Source: Aphrophora alni (Eukaryota; Arthropoda; Insecta; Hemiptera; Aphrophoridae). Taken from it: a stretch of DNA of 64,000 bases. Made by a program: the position numbers and the translations under genes. Of the stretch, positions 10,715 through 22,390 are shown one piece after another. The notes under the pieces were generated by a model. The model had not been told where the DNA came from. It did no database searches and saw nothing but the letters and a program-made list of their open reading frames with translations. The first letter of the stretch is position 1. Each line of letters begins with the position of its first letter. The stretch is taken from assembly GCA_963513935.1 (NCBI GenBank), contig OY740765.1, positions 117,185,362 to 117,249,361 on the forward strand, written 5' to 3'.

Positions 10715-11265
10715 AGTTATAATTATTTATTAGTAATAATAAATTTGTTTTAGTAATTATTCTTATAAAACAGAGACCCAGTACTCAAATTTTCGAACAT
10801 AGCCTATCATAACCTTTATGCTTTATATTATTTCATAGTTGTAATCATCTGTTTGATATAAATATCTCTTTATTGAAATAAATGCTCAGTTTTCTTGAGT
10901 AAAAGGTATGAGTATAAGGTGTGAGTGTAAGGTAATGGTTATTCATATTAAAATGAGCGTTACTCAGTGCTCATACTCACGAGTATTTGCTCTAGTTTTA
11001 TTCATACAGCCCATTGTTTATAGCCACTACAGAAATGCAAGTATGCAACAATAAATTATCAATAGCCAGTTTCAGGGTTAAATTTTATACATGTGTTACT
11101 CATTCAAAGTGAACAAAATCATAGGCTATTTTTTAAAAATAAATATACAACTCGTAAGTTATCTTCTAACACAGATAGTTCCCAATAATGCAAGCACAGT
11201 GTTTTTATAATAATAATAATAATAGTCTTTTACAAGCTGAGGAACAAGTTTTAAAGAAGGCTTAC

Positions 11266-11427
11266 CACAGATGATCTTGTTCTTTGGACAGCTAAAATCT
11301 GTTGATCAGATGAAAACTTGATAGATATGACAGGACCTTTCTCTTCCATCAGAAATGTTCTTACAACATCTGATGTAGGCGACTTGACAACCACTTCTGT
11401 AGCATCACTTGATTGCACAGAGAATAC
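11266..11427 (-). CDS. RMC1: RMC1, coding exon 2
   Basis: The acceptor TTTTAG and donor GTAAGC bound 162 bp, or 54 codons, phase 0 at both ends. The product begins VFSVQSSDATEVVVKSP, then FLMEEKGPVISIKFSSDQQ and ILAVQRTRSSV. Human RMC1 has QVFAVRSGGATGVVVKGP, a KGEVKCIKF strand and KILAVQRT at the same place, so this is a propeller blade of that protein. The join to exon 1 (NNQ/VFSV) and to exon 3 (SSV/EFIN) reproduces the human order without gaps. The pattern of conserved and variable residues, intact frame and clean splice sites say this is a functional exon, unlike the decayed elements around it. Confidence 0.92.
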
Positions 11428-13939
11428 CTAAAACAATTTTAAACTTTAATTAAGATACACAGGAGACACGATTTAATCTCAACATGATGGCCTTCTTTTT
11501 ATGCCTCCATAACTCGAAAATTATAGATTTAGAAGAATATTCATATTTTTGTTGTTGTTACACATAACATTTTTTTTTTTTTTACAAATTATCAAAGCTA
11601 GAACACAGATTATCTTCTATTAACACTAATAAATAATTTTCGTTGTTATATAAATACATATTAATACTATACCATGCCCTCACAGGTACCAGTTTATCTT
11701 ATTGATCATGACATTAAATAATTTGTTTTGCTAAATTCACTTAATAGAAGTGTTACCTTGAAAAGGATCAATTGTATTTTATTGTAAAAATTAAATTAAA
11801 AGTACTAAATTGACAAAAAATAGGTTATGTAAAGTCTAAAGAATTTCTGTCACTGAAGTAATTAAAGATGACGAGCTAATAGATATTACAAAATAAATTG
11901 AGTATCAAGAGCCCAGATGGAACGCTGGAAGATGTACTTAGAAATCGTCGACATTGGGTAGTAGTGGTGGCGACATATTATTAAGTAAGTAAGACTAGTA
12001 TTGATTATTGATCAGACTAATTGTGCATGTGTATTACAACATTTGCCAATAATTTTACTTTGCCGTGAGGTAGGAATATTATGATAAGAAGGGATGTTCG
12101 TTTCATGATATATAAAAAAAATTAACCTTACCAGTCTTTTTCATTAAGGACAGGTTAGGTTAGGTAAGGATCTATTATGACTGTATGATGTACTTGGTGC
12201 CCTCATTTGTGTATATAAAGTTAATACACTATGTTTCAAAAGTGGGGATTAACCTAGAACATATTAGAAAACTAAAAAGGAGCAACAAAGCTTAGGGCTA
12301 TGATAAAAACTAGTAGGTAACCTAACAAAGGAACCCAAGGTTAAAATTAGGCCTGAGTGGTCAAATAAATTAAGAATATATATAAAACTAACAGACAATC
12401 CTATTAGCCACACGAGTGAAGATAAAAGAATGTTATAATGTCCCGGTTTACTACCATTTTGTTTAGTAGTGTAAAACGCTACCCACGGCCTACAACCTAA
12501 AAGAAAAACTTTATAAAAAGATTTCCAAGAAAATATTATACATACTTTTTATCTAACAGGATTTCTCGCATTAATTATGTACACCTCATTAAGGATTATA
12601 GTAATTTGCTTATTGGTCTGTTGTTTGATGCAAAGGATATAATAGTGAAATATGTTTAATTTGGCTTTAAGTAGGATCGTTGAACTTTTCATAGTTTTCT
12701 TTCACTTTCCTTGCTTTATATAATATAGGCTATTTTATCAGAGCCTTTGTAATTTTGAGTATTTTAAATAAAGTGTTACATTTGCTATTTATTTAAATTT
12801 GTTCAGTATTGTCCTTCAACAGTAATCCAAAGACTTTGAGACTAATGCTGCATCAGAATCATAGAGGGGGCATAATAATTATACTTTGTGAGGTGTAGTA
12901 TATTTATTGATGAAATTAAAATCTATCACATAAGCCACAAATAAGAATATTTAAGCCTACACATCTTAAAATCTTGGAAATTAATTTTATTTTCTTGTTC
13001 TGAATCATTAAACTACGTTCATAATTGTTTTTATACGCAGTCAGTTATTAATTATTATTATTATGAAATTTTACATTACCCTAAAACTACACAACTTGTA
13101 AATGATTCCTTAAGTTGTATATAATCAAATCTACAAGCTTCGTGTAGCCTAAATATTTTGGAAAAATAAATAATTCTAATAATTTTCAATATTGAAACAA
13201 ATATACTGTAAAATATCAAACCCAATTTTTTTATTTTCTTTTGTGATGGAATCCTCTGTTTCTGTAACAAGTTGTTTAAAAAAGCCAACATAACAATGAA
13301 TTCTCTAATGTATATACTCATTTAAATAAGTTTGGCTTATATATTTTACGATAATGCATTCACAGACTATTAAAAATCCGAATGTTTCTGAATTACTTTC
13401 ACATGAAACAGCAGTGATTTTCTACATAGGCTAATATTATGTATCTTATGTAAGATAAAGTAATAATTGATTTTTACAAAATGTAGACTATATAGATTTT
13501 GGATAGTAATATAAAATTTTATTAAAATTAATGACATATTTTTTCCAGCGTTTTTCGGCAGTTTTATTTATATAAAGAGCAACTATGAATAGCGGAGATG
13601 GAGAGCAGAGTTAAACAAAACTCAGTTATAGCATTATTACTTTATAACTTTGGGGCAGGTAAAGTCACACAGTTTGGCCACCATCTATTCTTTCTGCTTA
13701 TAAACTAAAGAACACTCACCTCCTCCCAAACCTATGTGTGGTCTTCTAGAACTATATCAGGTCCAAGATGTTCATGTTCTGTAGATCCTTATATGCTAAT
13801 TCCAGAGCTCCAAACACCACCCACCGAAAGTACTCATACCCAGAAAAGCCTTCAATAAATATATAGTCTAAAGATGAGAAAAAAATTGTGATTTGTGCAT
13901 TTCTGGACATAGGTGTTTTGACAGTCCCCCCCCCTCCAA

Positions 13940-14640
13940 TAAGGTTGTCAAAAGGATTCTGGTGAGGAAAGACAAAATAAGAACCTAATGGTTGTGCAAC
14001 TTGTTTCTATTTTGGATATGCAGATGACATCATTATAGCCATAGGGAAATTTGAAAGAATTTAATCTAATATAGGGTAAGATCATTATAAAGGAATGGTG
14101 TCTCAGTGGGAATGAACATAAATCAAGAATAAAAAACCACTCAAGAAAGAAGCTTAGGGGCATGAAGACAATCACACTCCATGGAGCAAACATTGAATGA
14201 AAATCAGCAGTAAAATATCTAAAGGTAAGGAACAGACATGTTGTAGAGATAACGAGACCGGCTACCTCAACCCTCATGAAATGTAGGGCCATCTCTGGCC
14301 ATATAGGAAAACATGAAGATGTAACCTATTTACGCTGAAAATGATGTATACACTAGTGAGACCTATTATTATATAAGGAACAATGGCCGGTCATAAAATA
14401 AATGAGCTAAATTGTGCAGTGAAAGCACTGGAGAAATTGTAAAGACTGGCATGTCTATGCATAACAGGAGCAATGACGACTTGTCCTACTGTGGCTATGG
14501 AATAGAATACCACTATACTTCTCAGAATAGTAAAGATTGGGTTAAATGGAGAACAAGCAATCGACAGGGCACGACCTACAACTGGCTGGAAACATCTGCT
14601 TCACCTTCCATGGGATTTGATTGTTAAAAAGTTGTTACTG
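13940..14640 (+). pseudogene. Jockey-like non-LTR reverse transcriptase remnant
   Basis: The plus strand carries FYFGYADDIIIAIGKFER with the catalytic YADD at 14017-14028. Further on, in shifted frames, are KMMYTLVRPIII (14339) and a string reading AVKALEKL, RLACLCITGAMTTCPTVAME (14415-14510). These match the post-RT block Y..LVRPI..YG and LQRLACL.ITGA..T.PT.A of Jockey/I-group non-LTR elements. Stops and frameshifts are frequent. The upstream RT domains and the endonuclease are not seen. It lies antisense to RMC1 inside intron 1. Confidence 0.75.
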
Positions 14641-16130
14641 AACTAAGTACAAAGAGAGAATGGAGCAGTGAATCCAAATACTCCCTAAAGGTAAGCATCA
14701 TGTAAATGATATATAGATGAGTCTAAAAACAGAGAGGGTGAAACCAAATAATATCAAGAAAGAGAGATAACAAATATGGGGGTCGAGATGTCAGGAAAAG
14801 AGGAGCTTATTATCTTCACGGTGAACCTACTTCTGTGAAACAAGGCACAACAAATCTTTGCAGCCACACACAATATAAAAGATATACACAAGAAGTACAC
14901 TGGGACAGAAGATTAGATTTTACACACAATGTATTTCATAGGATGTACATGAACAACTGCATTCTATTCTGATCTTCAGAGAGTAAATTTCTTATCTCAC
15001 TCAACCCACTGCTCTCTTACAACTTGTTCTCTTAAGCTTAATGAATACAACAAACCAATCTTGTTTATTAAGATGTATCCATAATTATAATTTCAAAACT
15101 TCATGCTTAAAAATTTGTTCCCATGACAAAATAGTTTTATTTCCAAAACAAGTGTCTTTTTTTAATGTATATTTGCTTGTCAGATAAATGTGAACTTGAA
15201 CTTAACGTAATTTGTTATTTATTTTGTACTTTTCATTTTCAATTCTCGCAGTGAAATTGTCAGTGCTGAAAATTATTGTTTTTCTTTTCGAGATAAGGAT
15301 TAACTTAATAATTTTTGAAGAAAAACTTTTTTATAAATGGTGATAGTGTAAAATCTTTGTTTACAAAAATCAAGGTTATATCCACATCAAGAATTCAGAA
15401 GTTAAATATTGCTCGTATTATTATTATTATTATTATACATAGAAGAATATTATTAGATTCGTATTTAGCCTTCAACCTCTTCTCCTCTTTAGCCCACCAC
15501 TTGCTAGTTTATACTTTAATATTCTATTGCATGGAAGAGACTACCTTTTTTAGCTCATAAGCTAGAGGTCAATTAGAACATTGTGGTGTGAAATCTATAT
15601 GGTTCCTAATCAGTTTGCAGCAACTTTCAGTATTCCCAAACAAAATGTATAAATTGTGGGCATTATGAAAGACATGCTAACCCACCAGGATTTTATTTAG
15701 GAACTATTTTGTACCTGCGGAGTGCAAATTTTTACCGATTGTCATCTTGTATAAATGAAAAGATATATACCATTATCATCACCAAAGATAAACTAACTGC
15801 TTTGCCAATACTTCACTTAGGACTAACAGTGTAAAATAAAATTTCATAAATAGCCTTTGTGTAAATAATAATTTTTTATTACTACAAACTACAAACTACA
15901 ATTTATTGTTTAAAACATCTCTCAGATCATTTTACATTCTAACAAACAAACACTATGGTAAAGTGGCCACTCTTAAGAAAATTTAATTATTTGTGATTTT
16001 CATCAATTTTACTGTAGTAGCTATTTCATGTTTCATACAGAAACAGTTGTTTATTGTGTGCAATAGCTCTTTCAGTAATCTAAACGGTCATGGGCTAGTC
16101 TAAAATCCAAGAGGAATTAAAATATCTTAA
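14641..16130. other. AT-rich stretch, nothing firm
   Basis: The first few hundred bases may be the decayed RNase H region of the element to the left, but no motif could be confirmed. The rest is AT-rich with a short (TTA)n tract near 15418-15436. The open frame at 15315-15560 has no recognisable content. Confidence 0.4.
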
Positions 16131-16541
16131 AATTAAACCCAATACCATAGAAAAAAATTAGCTTATGTTAACTTTTTTTTCTTGAAGTTTTAAGGCTAAA
16201 AACCATTTCAGTCATTATTGCCTTCAAAAAAAAATGGGCAAGAAGATGTTCCAACTTAAAACTTAACATTAAAAATTAATAACAAAACAAAAACTAGATA
16301 AACGAAAATAAACAACAACATAATATATTACAAGGCTGTAAAATGGCCCTACAATAAGTTAACAATTACAAACTATGGTAAATTACAATTAACAACAATT
16401 AAATCCAATATTACAGGGCTGTAAAAGGGCCCAGAAACGAGTTATGAAAGATAGAATTTTAACCAAAAATATAATTTAATTATACAACACAAAATATTAT
16501 ACAGCTGTAAGCTCTGCAATAATCGAATCAAAAAACTGATT
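16131..16541 (-). mobile_element. 3' tail of the non-LTR element
   Basis: Downstream of the minus-strand RNase H gene, two related stretches (GGGCCCTTTTACAGCCCTG and GGGCCATTTTACAGCCTTG on the minus strand) are separated by AT-rich spacers. They look like a repeat-containing 3' UTR. No poly-A tail is resolved. Confidence 0.45.
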
Positions 16542-17230
16542 TTAAATTTTATCAAAAATTTTCAGACAACACAAAAAGGACAATATCCTATCAAGTATCT
16601 GAGCATTATCCCCCAACACTGCCTGAATGCAATTAGGTAGAGCAAAAGTTTGTCACACACCTCTTAAAACAACACATTGCATGCATGAGGATGTGCTTAA
16701 TTGATAAAACACCTTGACAAAATGGGCATTGTGGCGGATTCATCTGTTTCATCAGAAATCCATGAGTGATAATAGAATGACCGATACGAACACGGGTAAC
16801 CACCACTTCCTCTTGACGACTGGCACGTATAGATGAATTCCACGGACGGGCAGTATCTTTTACTTCCCTCAGCTTATTGGACTTTGTATTTGTCCACTCT
16901 TCTTCCCATTTCTTATGCAAAATAATTTTAACTATCGATACAAAGTCAGATACCAAAACACGATGTGTGACTGGTATCTGACTTGTAGCTTCCTTTGCCA
17001 CTTCATCAGCTTTTGCATTTCCCAAAATTCCGTAATGCCCAGGTACCCAGCAAAATGATACTCCGACGTTCCGTAATTGAAGTCTGTGTATGGAACACAA
17101 GATATCTTCAACCAACGGATTCTTAGAATACATATCCTGGATAGACTGTAGAGCACTTTTGGAATCGGAATGCAAAAGATAGTGACGGAAACCAGATGGA
17201 ACGGTATTAAGGCCTTCATGGTCTAAACTC
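16542..17230 (-). pseudogene. Non-LTR retrotransposon RNase H and C-terminal domain, near-intact
   Basis: From about 17230 down the minus strand reads HYLLHSDSKSALQSIQDMY, with the RNase H core Asp in SDSKSAL. WVPGHYGILGNAKADEVAK follows, with the His and last Asp of RNase H. Then come RIGHSIITHGFLM, PPQCPFCQ and SIKHILMHAMCCFKR, the zinc-knuckle-like tail seen after RNase H in Jockey/I-type elements. The frame closes at 16633. A one-base shift gives LPNCIQAVLGDNAQILDRIL, the usual C-terminus, ending at 16542. Upstream, the reading is cut by a (TA)n tract at 17234, so the RT is absent. It is one of the least decayed protein remnants in the window. It is on the same strand as RMC1. Confidence 0.85.

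Positions 17231-17233
<3 letters not shown>

Positions 17234-17289
<56 letters not shown>
17234..17289. repeat. (TA)n microsatellite, about 56 bp
   Basis: This pure TA tract sits directly at the broken 5' end of the RNase H remnant. Open frames running through it consist of Tyr-Ile repeats and are not genes. Confidence 0.95.
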
Positions 17290-17294
<5 letters not shown>

Positions 17295-17419
17295 GTGCAT
17301 ATGTATCCCTTGTGATATGTGAGGAGTATCATCCTTTATCAAATGTAAAAAATATATGAGTGTTGTATGTGAGTGTATATTCAAAGGTGTGTTAAATGAT
17401 CTACCCCAGTATAGCTCGG

Positions 17420-17660
17420 GTTCTGCGAGGGACACTAAACCCCTTTCAATAGGTGCAGCTAGTCTGGACCCCTTGCGATGAAAACCCTAAGTTAAGGTGA
17501 AAGTGTAATTGAATAATGTAGGCTAGGTAAACTGTGTATATATGGCTATATGTATGAGAGTTTAAGAGCTGCGAGTATTAGGTGAGTGTTTGACTGGGGA
17601 CCACAAGGGACGCCAACCACCTCTTATTAGATACAACTAGTCTGCACCCTCCTGGGCTTA
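17420..17660. repeat. Two diverged direct copies, about 170 bp apart
   Basis: GGGTTCTGCGAGGGACACTA with GGTGCAGCTAGTCTGGACCC (17420-17472) is echoed by TGGGGACCACAAGGGACGCC with ACAACTAGTCTGCACCC (17595-17650). They suggest a tandem module at the end of the repeat described at 17551-17903. Confidence 0.5.
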
Positions 17661-17903
17661 TGTTTAAAATTTTTAGTAGTTTTAAGGTATTGTCCTACTA
17701 CAGGCTTGATCAAGCTTACTTACGGTTAGTTTGAAGAGCAACTGTTGTCAGATATGATCTCATCCTCATGATATCTTTCCTGTATAATGCTATTAAATTC
17801 CCTTGCTGTTGGGAAATAGCCTTATAAAGTGTTACAAACATTTTCTGTGGATATATTGCATTATAACAATCTTATCTGACAACAGCAGGCTCCAAGTCAG
17901 ATT
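17551..17903 (-). repeat. Unknown interspersed repeat, copy A
   Basis: This 350-bp stretch matches 21198-21545 in opposite orientation along its whole length. Landmarks are ATCTGACTTGGAGCCTGCTG, TATATCCACAGAAAATGTTT, ATATCATGAGGATGAGATCA and CAGTCAAACACTC. No protein motif is recognised. Confidence 0.75.
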
Positions 17904-18363
17904 ACAGTATCTAACTAAATGCAGTATTACAGTATTTTATCATGTTATGAAAGATCAATTTGTGTATTAATACGCTATCATGTTGTTTTCCTAGTGGATG
18001 GACATTAAGCACACAGTATAATAAATAGCAATTATAACTTTAAGAAAAGAGATAGTTTACAGTGTTGCGAATTAAATTAGAATTAAGATTTACCAAACTA
18101 ATTGCAAATGTTATTATATTTTAGTGGATCAAGTAACTGTAAAATTATGGCAACAAATTTAGAACTCAGATTGACTAAAGTGGTTTGAAATGTGTTTCTC
18201 TTTTAATTCCATCAGCTGATTGGAAAAATCTGATAATCAATTAAATTACAACCAAATATTACCAATCTAATTTCCATGATTAATTACCACAGAATAATTT
18301 CATGAGTCTATTTGATTATATATAAATAACCAAACCTATTTGTGGTTAGGTTATACTGGTCAA

Positions 18364-18389
18364 CACACACACACACACACACACACACA
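18364..18389. repeat. (CA)n microsatellite
   Basis: This is a run of about 13 CA units. Confidence 0.95.
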
Positions 18390-18489
18390 ACAATACTGAA
18401 ATTGTATGACTAAAATCTAAAAATATAACAATAATGTAGGTTATATGTAATAGACAAAAGGAAAAGAAAAAACCACTGCTCATTCACAA

Positions 18490-18665
18490 TAATGTTTATT
18501 TATTGTTCCAATTTATTTCGGTAAAATTATTGTTATGTACAAATAACATACATCACACGGTAAATATGCAGGAGATATGTCCAATCAGTTTTAACTGTGA
18601 AATCTCGTCATTTCGAGACAAAATCTCTTTTATTTTCATTTCATTTCTTGAACAGTTCCTTTTGT
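18490..18665. repeat. Interspersed repeat R1, copy 1
   Basis: GGTAAATATGCAGGAGATAT followed by TTTTAACTGTGAAATCTCG is shared, diverged, with 23915-24060, 24480-24640 and 63128-63260. The shared part is roughly 100-150 bp and has no coding capacity. Confidence 0.5.
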
Positions 18666-19266
18666 ATCAACATGATAAATTACTGTTGATACAGATGTAA
18701 TAAATATGACCAATGTAACTCTATTTCCTCATCTGTAGATATTTGTAATTAAGGTTATAAATCTCAATTATTGTGATATTGAAACTTAATATTAGACAAT
18801 ACATAAAACCTTTACACATGTGCAGTACTTAATTTTTTTGAACTTGACTAAACACATGTTTAACAGATCTTGTAGGCATTAATACCCCATATAATTCAGT
18901 ATAGAAAGTTGATACATAAGGTAAAAGTTGATGGCCTGGCTACATCTTAAATACATGGTAAAAAGTAAATTTTGTTGTTGTTTTTTCACATTGATTTTGA
19001 AAAGCCATCATAGATTTAAAAATATTATATCAACATTATTCAGAAATACCCAATTCTAAACATCTACAAAATTATATGCAAAATTGATCATTTATCATGT
19101 ACTTTGATGTATGGCAGCCACCATTTTCTATCTAGACTAGGACTAATGATGTCAAGTGATACACTATATGGTATTACTGTATGCTTATTTTGTTAATTTA
19201 CACAAATCGATTTGTGTACATGAGTAATACAAGTGCGCATACGCACTACTTGTGGTAGCCTACTTG

Positions 19267-19352
19267 GGTACTTACGTATTAACGCCACCGCAGCAACTTT
19301 GCGCATATATATATATATATATATAAAGTTTGGCCAGGTGTTTATGTGTATA

Positions 19353-19404
<52 letters not shown>

Positions 19405-19468
19405 AACACCTGGCCAAACCTTATATATATGCGCAAAGTTGCTGCGGTGGCGTTAATACGCAAGTACC
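19267..19468. mobile_element. Palindromic element, GGTACTTACG ends, 8-bp target duplication (202 bp)
   Basis: The left arm is GGTACTTACGTATTAACGCC, ACCGCAGCAACTTTGCGCAT, a TA tract and GTTTGGCCAGGTGTTT. The right arm is its reverse complement, AAACACCTGGCCAAAC through GCGCAAAGTTGCTGCGGTGG to CGTTAATACGCAAGTACC. The loop is a (TA)n run. CCTACTTG flanks both sides as a perfect 8-bp direct repeat (19259-19266, 19469-19476). Ends and target length suggest a hAT- or Mutator-type non-autonomous element. Confidence 0.85.
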
Positions 19469-19639
19469 CCTACTTGACTATATTTTAGTTTTTATCAATA
19501 TGCTTTTCCTTTAATTGTTTTAAGTTTTTATAGATGAAATATCATATAGGCTATAGCCTCAACCTTTACTAACATGTCAAGTAAATGTCCAGTTGAGATA
19601 CCGGTGTGATTTAATATTGAAATTTAATGAAATATATAT

Positions 19640-20215
19640 AGTTACCTAGCCAGACCTAAGAAAGGAATTGACCTTGATGAACATAAACATCGAGGAATGA
19701 TACATTCACTAATTTATTGAACGTTGTCATACGTATTAACTTAGGCAGACGGGTAAATACCTATTGTATATCGGCATCATATTTTGCTACGAAAAATTAT
19801 GAAATCGTTAACTATTCAAACAATCAGATCACAAGACACTTCGACACAAAATACATTAGTTTAGTAGAAAATATGAAATATAAAAGTACAAAGTCCAGCT
19901 CAGGTTACGAATGCCTGGGTTAATATTTATGACTACATTTGTCAAGTTAGTGAATGTGAGATCGCTTGTTTTATAGGACTGGCTAGGTGACAATATATAT
20001 GATGCATGCCCATTAAAGCTTAATATTATGATGTTGTATGATTGAAGAGTCATGAGAAATAGGCTTGAGCAGATGACTGTATATATAGCCAGATCTAATA
20101 AAACAAATACTTTTTACCATGACAAATATATGTTTTAATAATAAACATCGAGCCATGACATATTCAATAACTTAAAGAATGTAGTCATAAATATATTGTA
20201 GGTATGCATTCGTAA
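19640..20215. repeat. Interspersed repeat R2, tandem-like copies
   Basis: AAACATCGAGGAATGATACA-type strings (19683) recur at 20140 and at 63957. ATTAGTTTAGTAGAAAATAT with AAATATAAAAGTACAAA (19855-19895) recurs at 63042-63080, followed in both by GGTTACGAATGCC. TTGTCATACGTATTAACTTA (19724) resembles 23694-23720. The unit is mobile or dispersed, with no protein. Confidence 0.5.
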
Positions 20216-20499
20216 TCAGAGCTGGATTTGCATTCATAGTAAATTAACCAGACCTGGATTCAACCTAACAACAGCTGGATTCCCTTGTTTTCAATGTGTT
20301 ATTTGACAGTCAAGAAATGCATTTTGTGACTGCAAAAATGTCTTCCGAAATAAAATATGATCTGGTTGTTTGAATACAAGGTAAAAAGTTAACTATTTCA
20401 TAATTTGTATAGCAAAATCTGATGCTGATGTACAATAGGTATGTACTGGCAGACATACTAACCTCAACAGCCCTGGATTTTGTACTTTTTGATTGCTTA

Positions 20500-20650
20500 T
20501 TTTAAACTAAACTGGATTTTGTTAATGCAAAATTGTTGTCCCTAATAAGAGATGATCTATTTGCTTCAAAATAATTTATTTAGTACACGATTTCCATAAA
20601 TTTCTGTACTAAATCGTTATGTAAAATACAATACATATTTACTTTACCAG
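20500..20650 (+). repeat. Interspersed repeat R3, copy 1
   Basis: TTGCTTCAAAATAATTTATT, ATAAATTTCTGTACTAAATC and CAATACATATTTAC match 22230-22390 in the same orientation with moderate divergence. No protein is seen. Confidence 0.5.
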
Positions 20651-21065
20651 CTTCCATTTTTATTATAATGGTTTCGATTTTCAGTGATTTCTAATTACGC
20701 TTGTGCGAAATATACGGTCATGATGTCAGCTTTTTCTGTAGTACGTATTTACTAACAATTGAAGTTTTTCATAGTTATAATATTGTAAAAAACCTACTTA
20801 ATTTGTCCTAGATATAAAATAACCTTCATTTGCTATAATTATTTAATACGTAAAACTAATTTAGTCGATCAGTACAACTTTGACATCCAGACTGGTGGGC
20901 CTATTATAGATTTTTTTAAATATTGTTTCAGCAAGATTCTAAAGCATACCTAGAATTAATTACCTGCATATTCAGAATTACCTAGAGTTGTTTTCCTTCA
21001 GAAATATTACCTTTAGATATTGTGTATTTCAAAAAAAATTATTTAAACAAAATTCTATAGACTAT

Positions 21066-21087
21066 ATTATATATATATATATATATA
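21066..21087. repeat. (TA)n microsatellite
   Basis: This is a short pure TA tract in intron 1. Confidence 0.8.
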
Positions 21088-21197
21088 AAGATATATTTAA
21101 CCAATATCAAATACTTTCTAATTTTGAAACACAAAGTTCTTTACTGTTACAATAGACCAGTAGTTGACACCCAACTATAGCCTTGCATTCAACTGAC

Positions 21198-21545
21198 AAT
21201 CTGACTTGGAGCCTGCTGTTGTCAGGTTAGATTGGTCTAATGCAATATATCCACAGAAAATGTTTGTAACACTCTATAAGGTTATATCCGAACAGCGATG
21301 GAATTTTACTAGCATTATTAGCAGGGAAGATATCATGAGGATGAGATCATATATGATAACAGTTGCTCTTCAAGCCAACAGTAAATAGCCTTGATCAAGC
21401 CTGTAGTAGAAGAATACCTTAGGACTACTATAGTATAATTTTAAAACATAGAGCCCGGGTGCACCTAATAAGAGGGGGTTGGCATCCCTCGCAGATCCCA
21501 GTCAAACACTCATCTAACACTTGCAGCTCCTAAACTATCATACAG
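21198..21545 (+). repeat. Unknown interspersed repeat, copy B
   Basis: This is the inverse-orientation partner of 17551-17903, separated from it by 3.3 kb. An open frame of 60 codons here (21206-21388) is not kept open in copy A, which argues against coding. Confidence 0.75.
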
Positions 21546-21889
21546 TTTTTGGTGAGCAGTAATTTTTCACTTCGAATTTGACATATTTCAATGACGTATT
21601 TGTGGGTTAGGTACACATGGTAAACATGTTGTATTGACTGATCTGCGAAGTTTGTATCGATGGATTAGTGTATTGGGAGTATTGCGAATTACGTTTCTTC
21701 GATGTCAATAATTTAGATATTAGGGATCAAATTCTAAAATATGGTCAACAAAGCAAGCATTTTGTTGGATGGTCAAACGACAATATCGAAGTGAAATTAG
21801 AGTTCACCATTTCTTCCTTACAGCTGCGAGTTTATACCCACCAAAATAATAAGGTAAGACCAATTATATTGTATGACGTACTTTTTTAG

Positions 21890-22070
21890 ACCTAGGTCAG
21901 GTCAGGTGGATATATATAGCCATCTTACTTGACCTTGAAAGGTAAAAACAATTCGTGTACAAATCTATTTTACGCGTAATTCACTTACTTAATAACCTTA
22001 ACCTAGAAAAATTGAAATTAGATTTTGTTTTTTTCGTGAAAAACTATTATTATTATTCTTATAGAAATTA
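21890..22070. repeat. Solo fragment of the 5S-bearing palindromic family
   Basis: CCATCTTACTTGACCTTGAA with AGGTAAAAACAATTCG and TAACCTTAACCTAGAAAA resembles 22980-23055 and 62040-62120, which lie inside the two 5S-bearing palindromic elements. The 5S part and arms are absent here. Confidence 0.5.
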
Positions 22071-22229
22071 TTATTATTCAATCATACAGTATAGTAATAT
22101 TGAGCTGTCAAATGACATGTAATGTGCATGCGCCCTTCGAGACAATATTGTCTTCCCCCTCCATATCCTATGAAACCCAGGCGATTGCGTACTTTGAAAT
22201 TGAATGCATACTTGAATATTACCGGTACT

Positions 22230-22390
22230 TATTTTAGACTTAATTAATGGATTTTGATACTTCAAAAGTGTTTTCCGTAATAAAGGATGATCGAATTGTT
22301 TCAAAATAAGGTATATATATAGGACACAATTTGTATAAATTTCTGTACTAAATCGGTAAGACAAATACAATACATATTTGGTAAATATGT
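22230..22390 (+). repeat. Interspersed repeat R3, copy 2
   Basis: This is a same-orientation relative of 20500-20650. Confidence 0.5.

Larger units (their letters stand above)
9024..11017 (+). mobile_element. PIF/Harbinger transposon, two genes, defective (2.0 kb)
   Basis: The left end reads ACAATGGGCCGTATGAATAA (from 9024) and continues AAATGAGCAAATACT. The right end (to 11017), inverted, reads ACAATGGGCTGTATGAATAA and continues AACTAGAGCAAATACTC, so the TIRs are about 35 bp with few differences. Inside both ends the motif GAGCAAATACTC or GAGTAATTGCTC recurs in both orientations, as expected for subterminal transposase-binding sites. It carries a transposase gene on plus (9273-10209) and a Myb/SANT-like gene on minus (10393-10714), converging as in other Harbinger elements. 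The 3-bp target duplication is not clear: the left flank is TCG and the right flank TTA. The left junction forms a perfect 14-bp palindrome, CATTGTCGACAATG. Confidence 0.88.
8133..11265 (-). other. RMC1 intron 2 (3.1 kb)
   Basis: The intron runs from donor GTAAGC after exon 2 to acceptor TTACAG before exon 3. It holds a (TA)n tract at 8279-8303, a foldback element (8304-8760) and a Harbinger transposon (9024-11017). Outside these it is AT-rich with nothing recognised. Confidence 0.85.

Noticed and set aside
12151..12164. Insect telomere-like string CAGGTTAGGTTAGG
   Set aside because: Fewer than three TTAGG units, expected by chance in AT-rich DNA.
13948..14292. 114-codon open frame on the minus strand
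   Set aside because: The plus strand here carries reverse transcriptase motifs (YADD, LVRP, ITGA). The minus frame has no domain.
17223..17435. 70-codon open frame with long Tyr-Ile run, and similar frames at 19193-19417, 23629-23826 and 62401-62640
   Set aside because: They are readings through (TA)n tracts.
21206..21388. 60-codon open frame MEPAVVRLDWSNAIYP...
   Set aside because: The inverted partner copy at 17551-17903 has stops in the same reading, so it is probably not coding.
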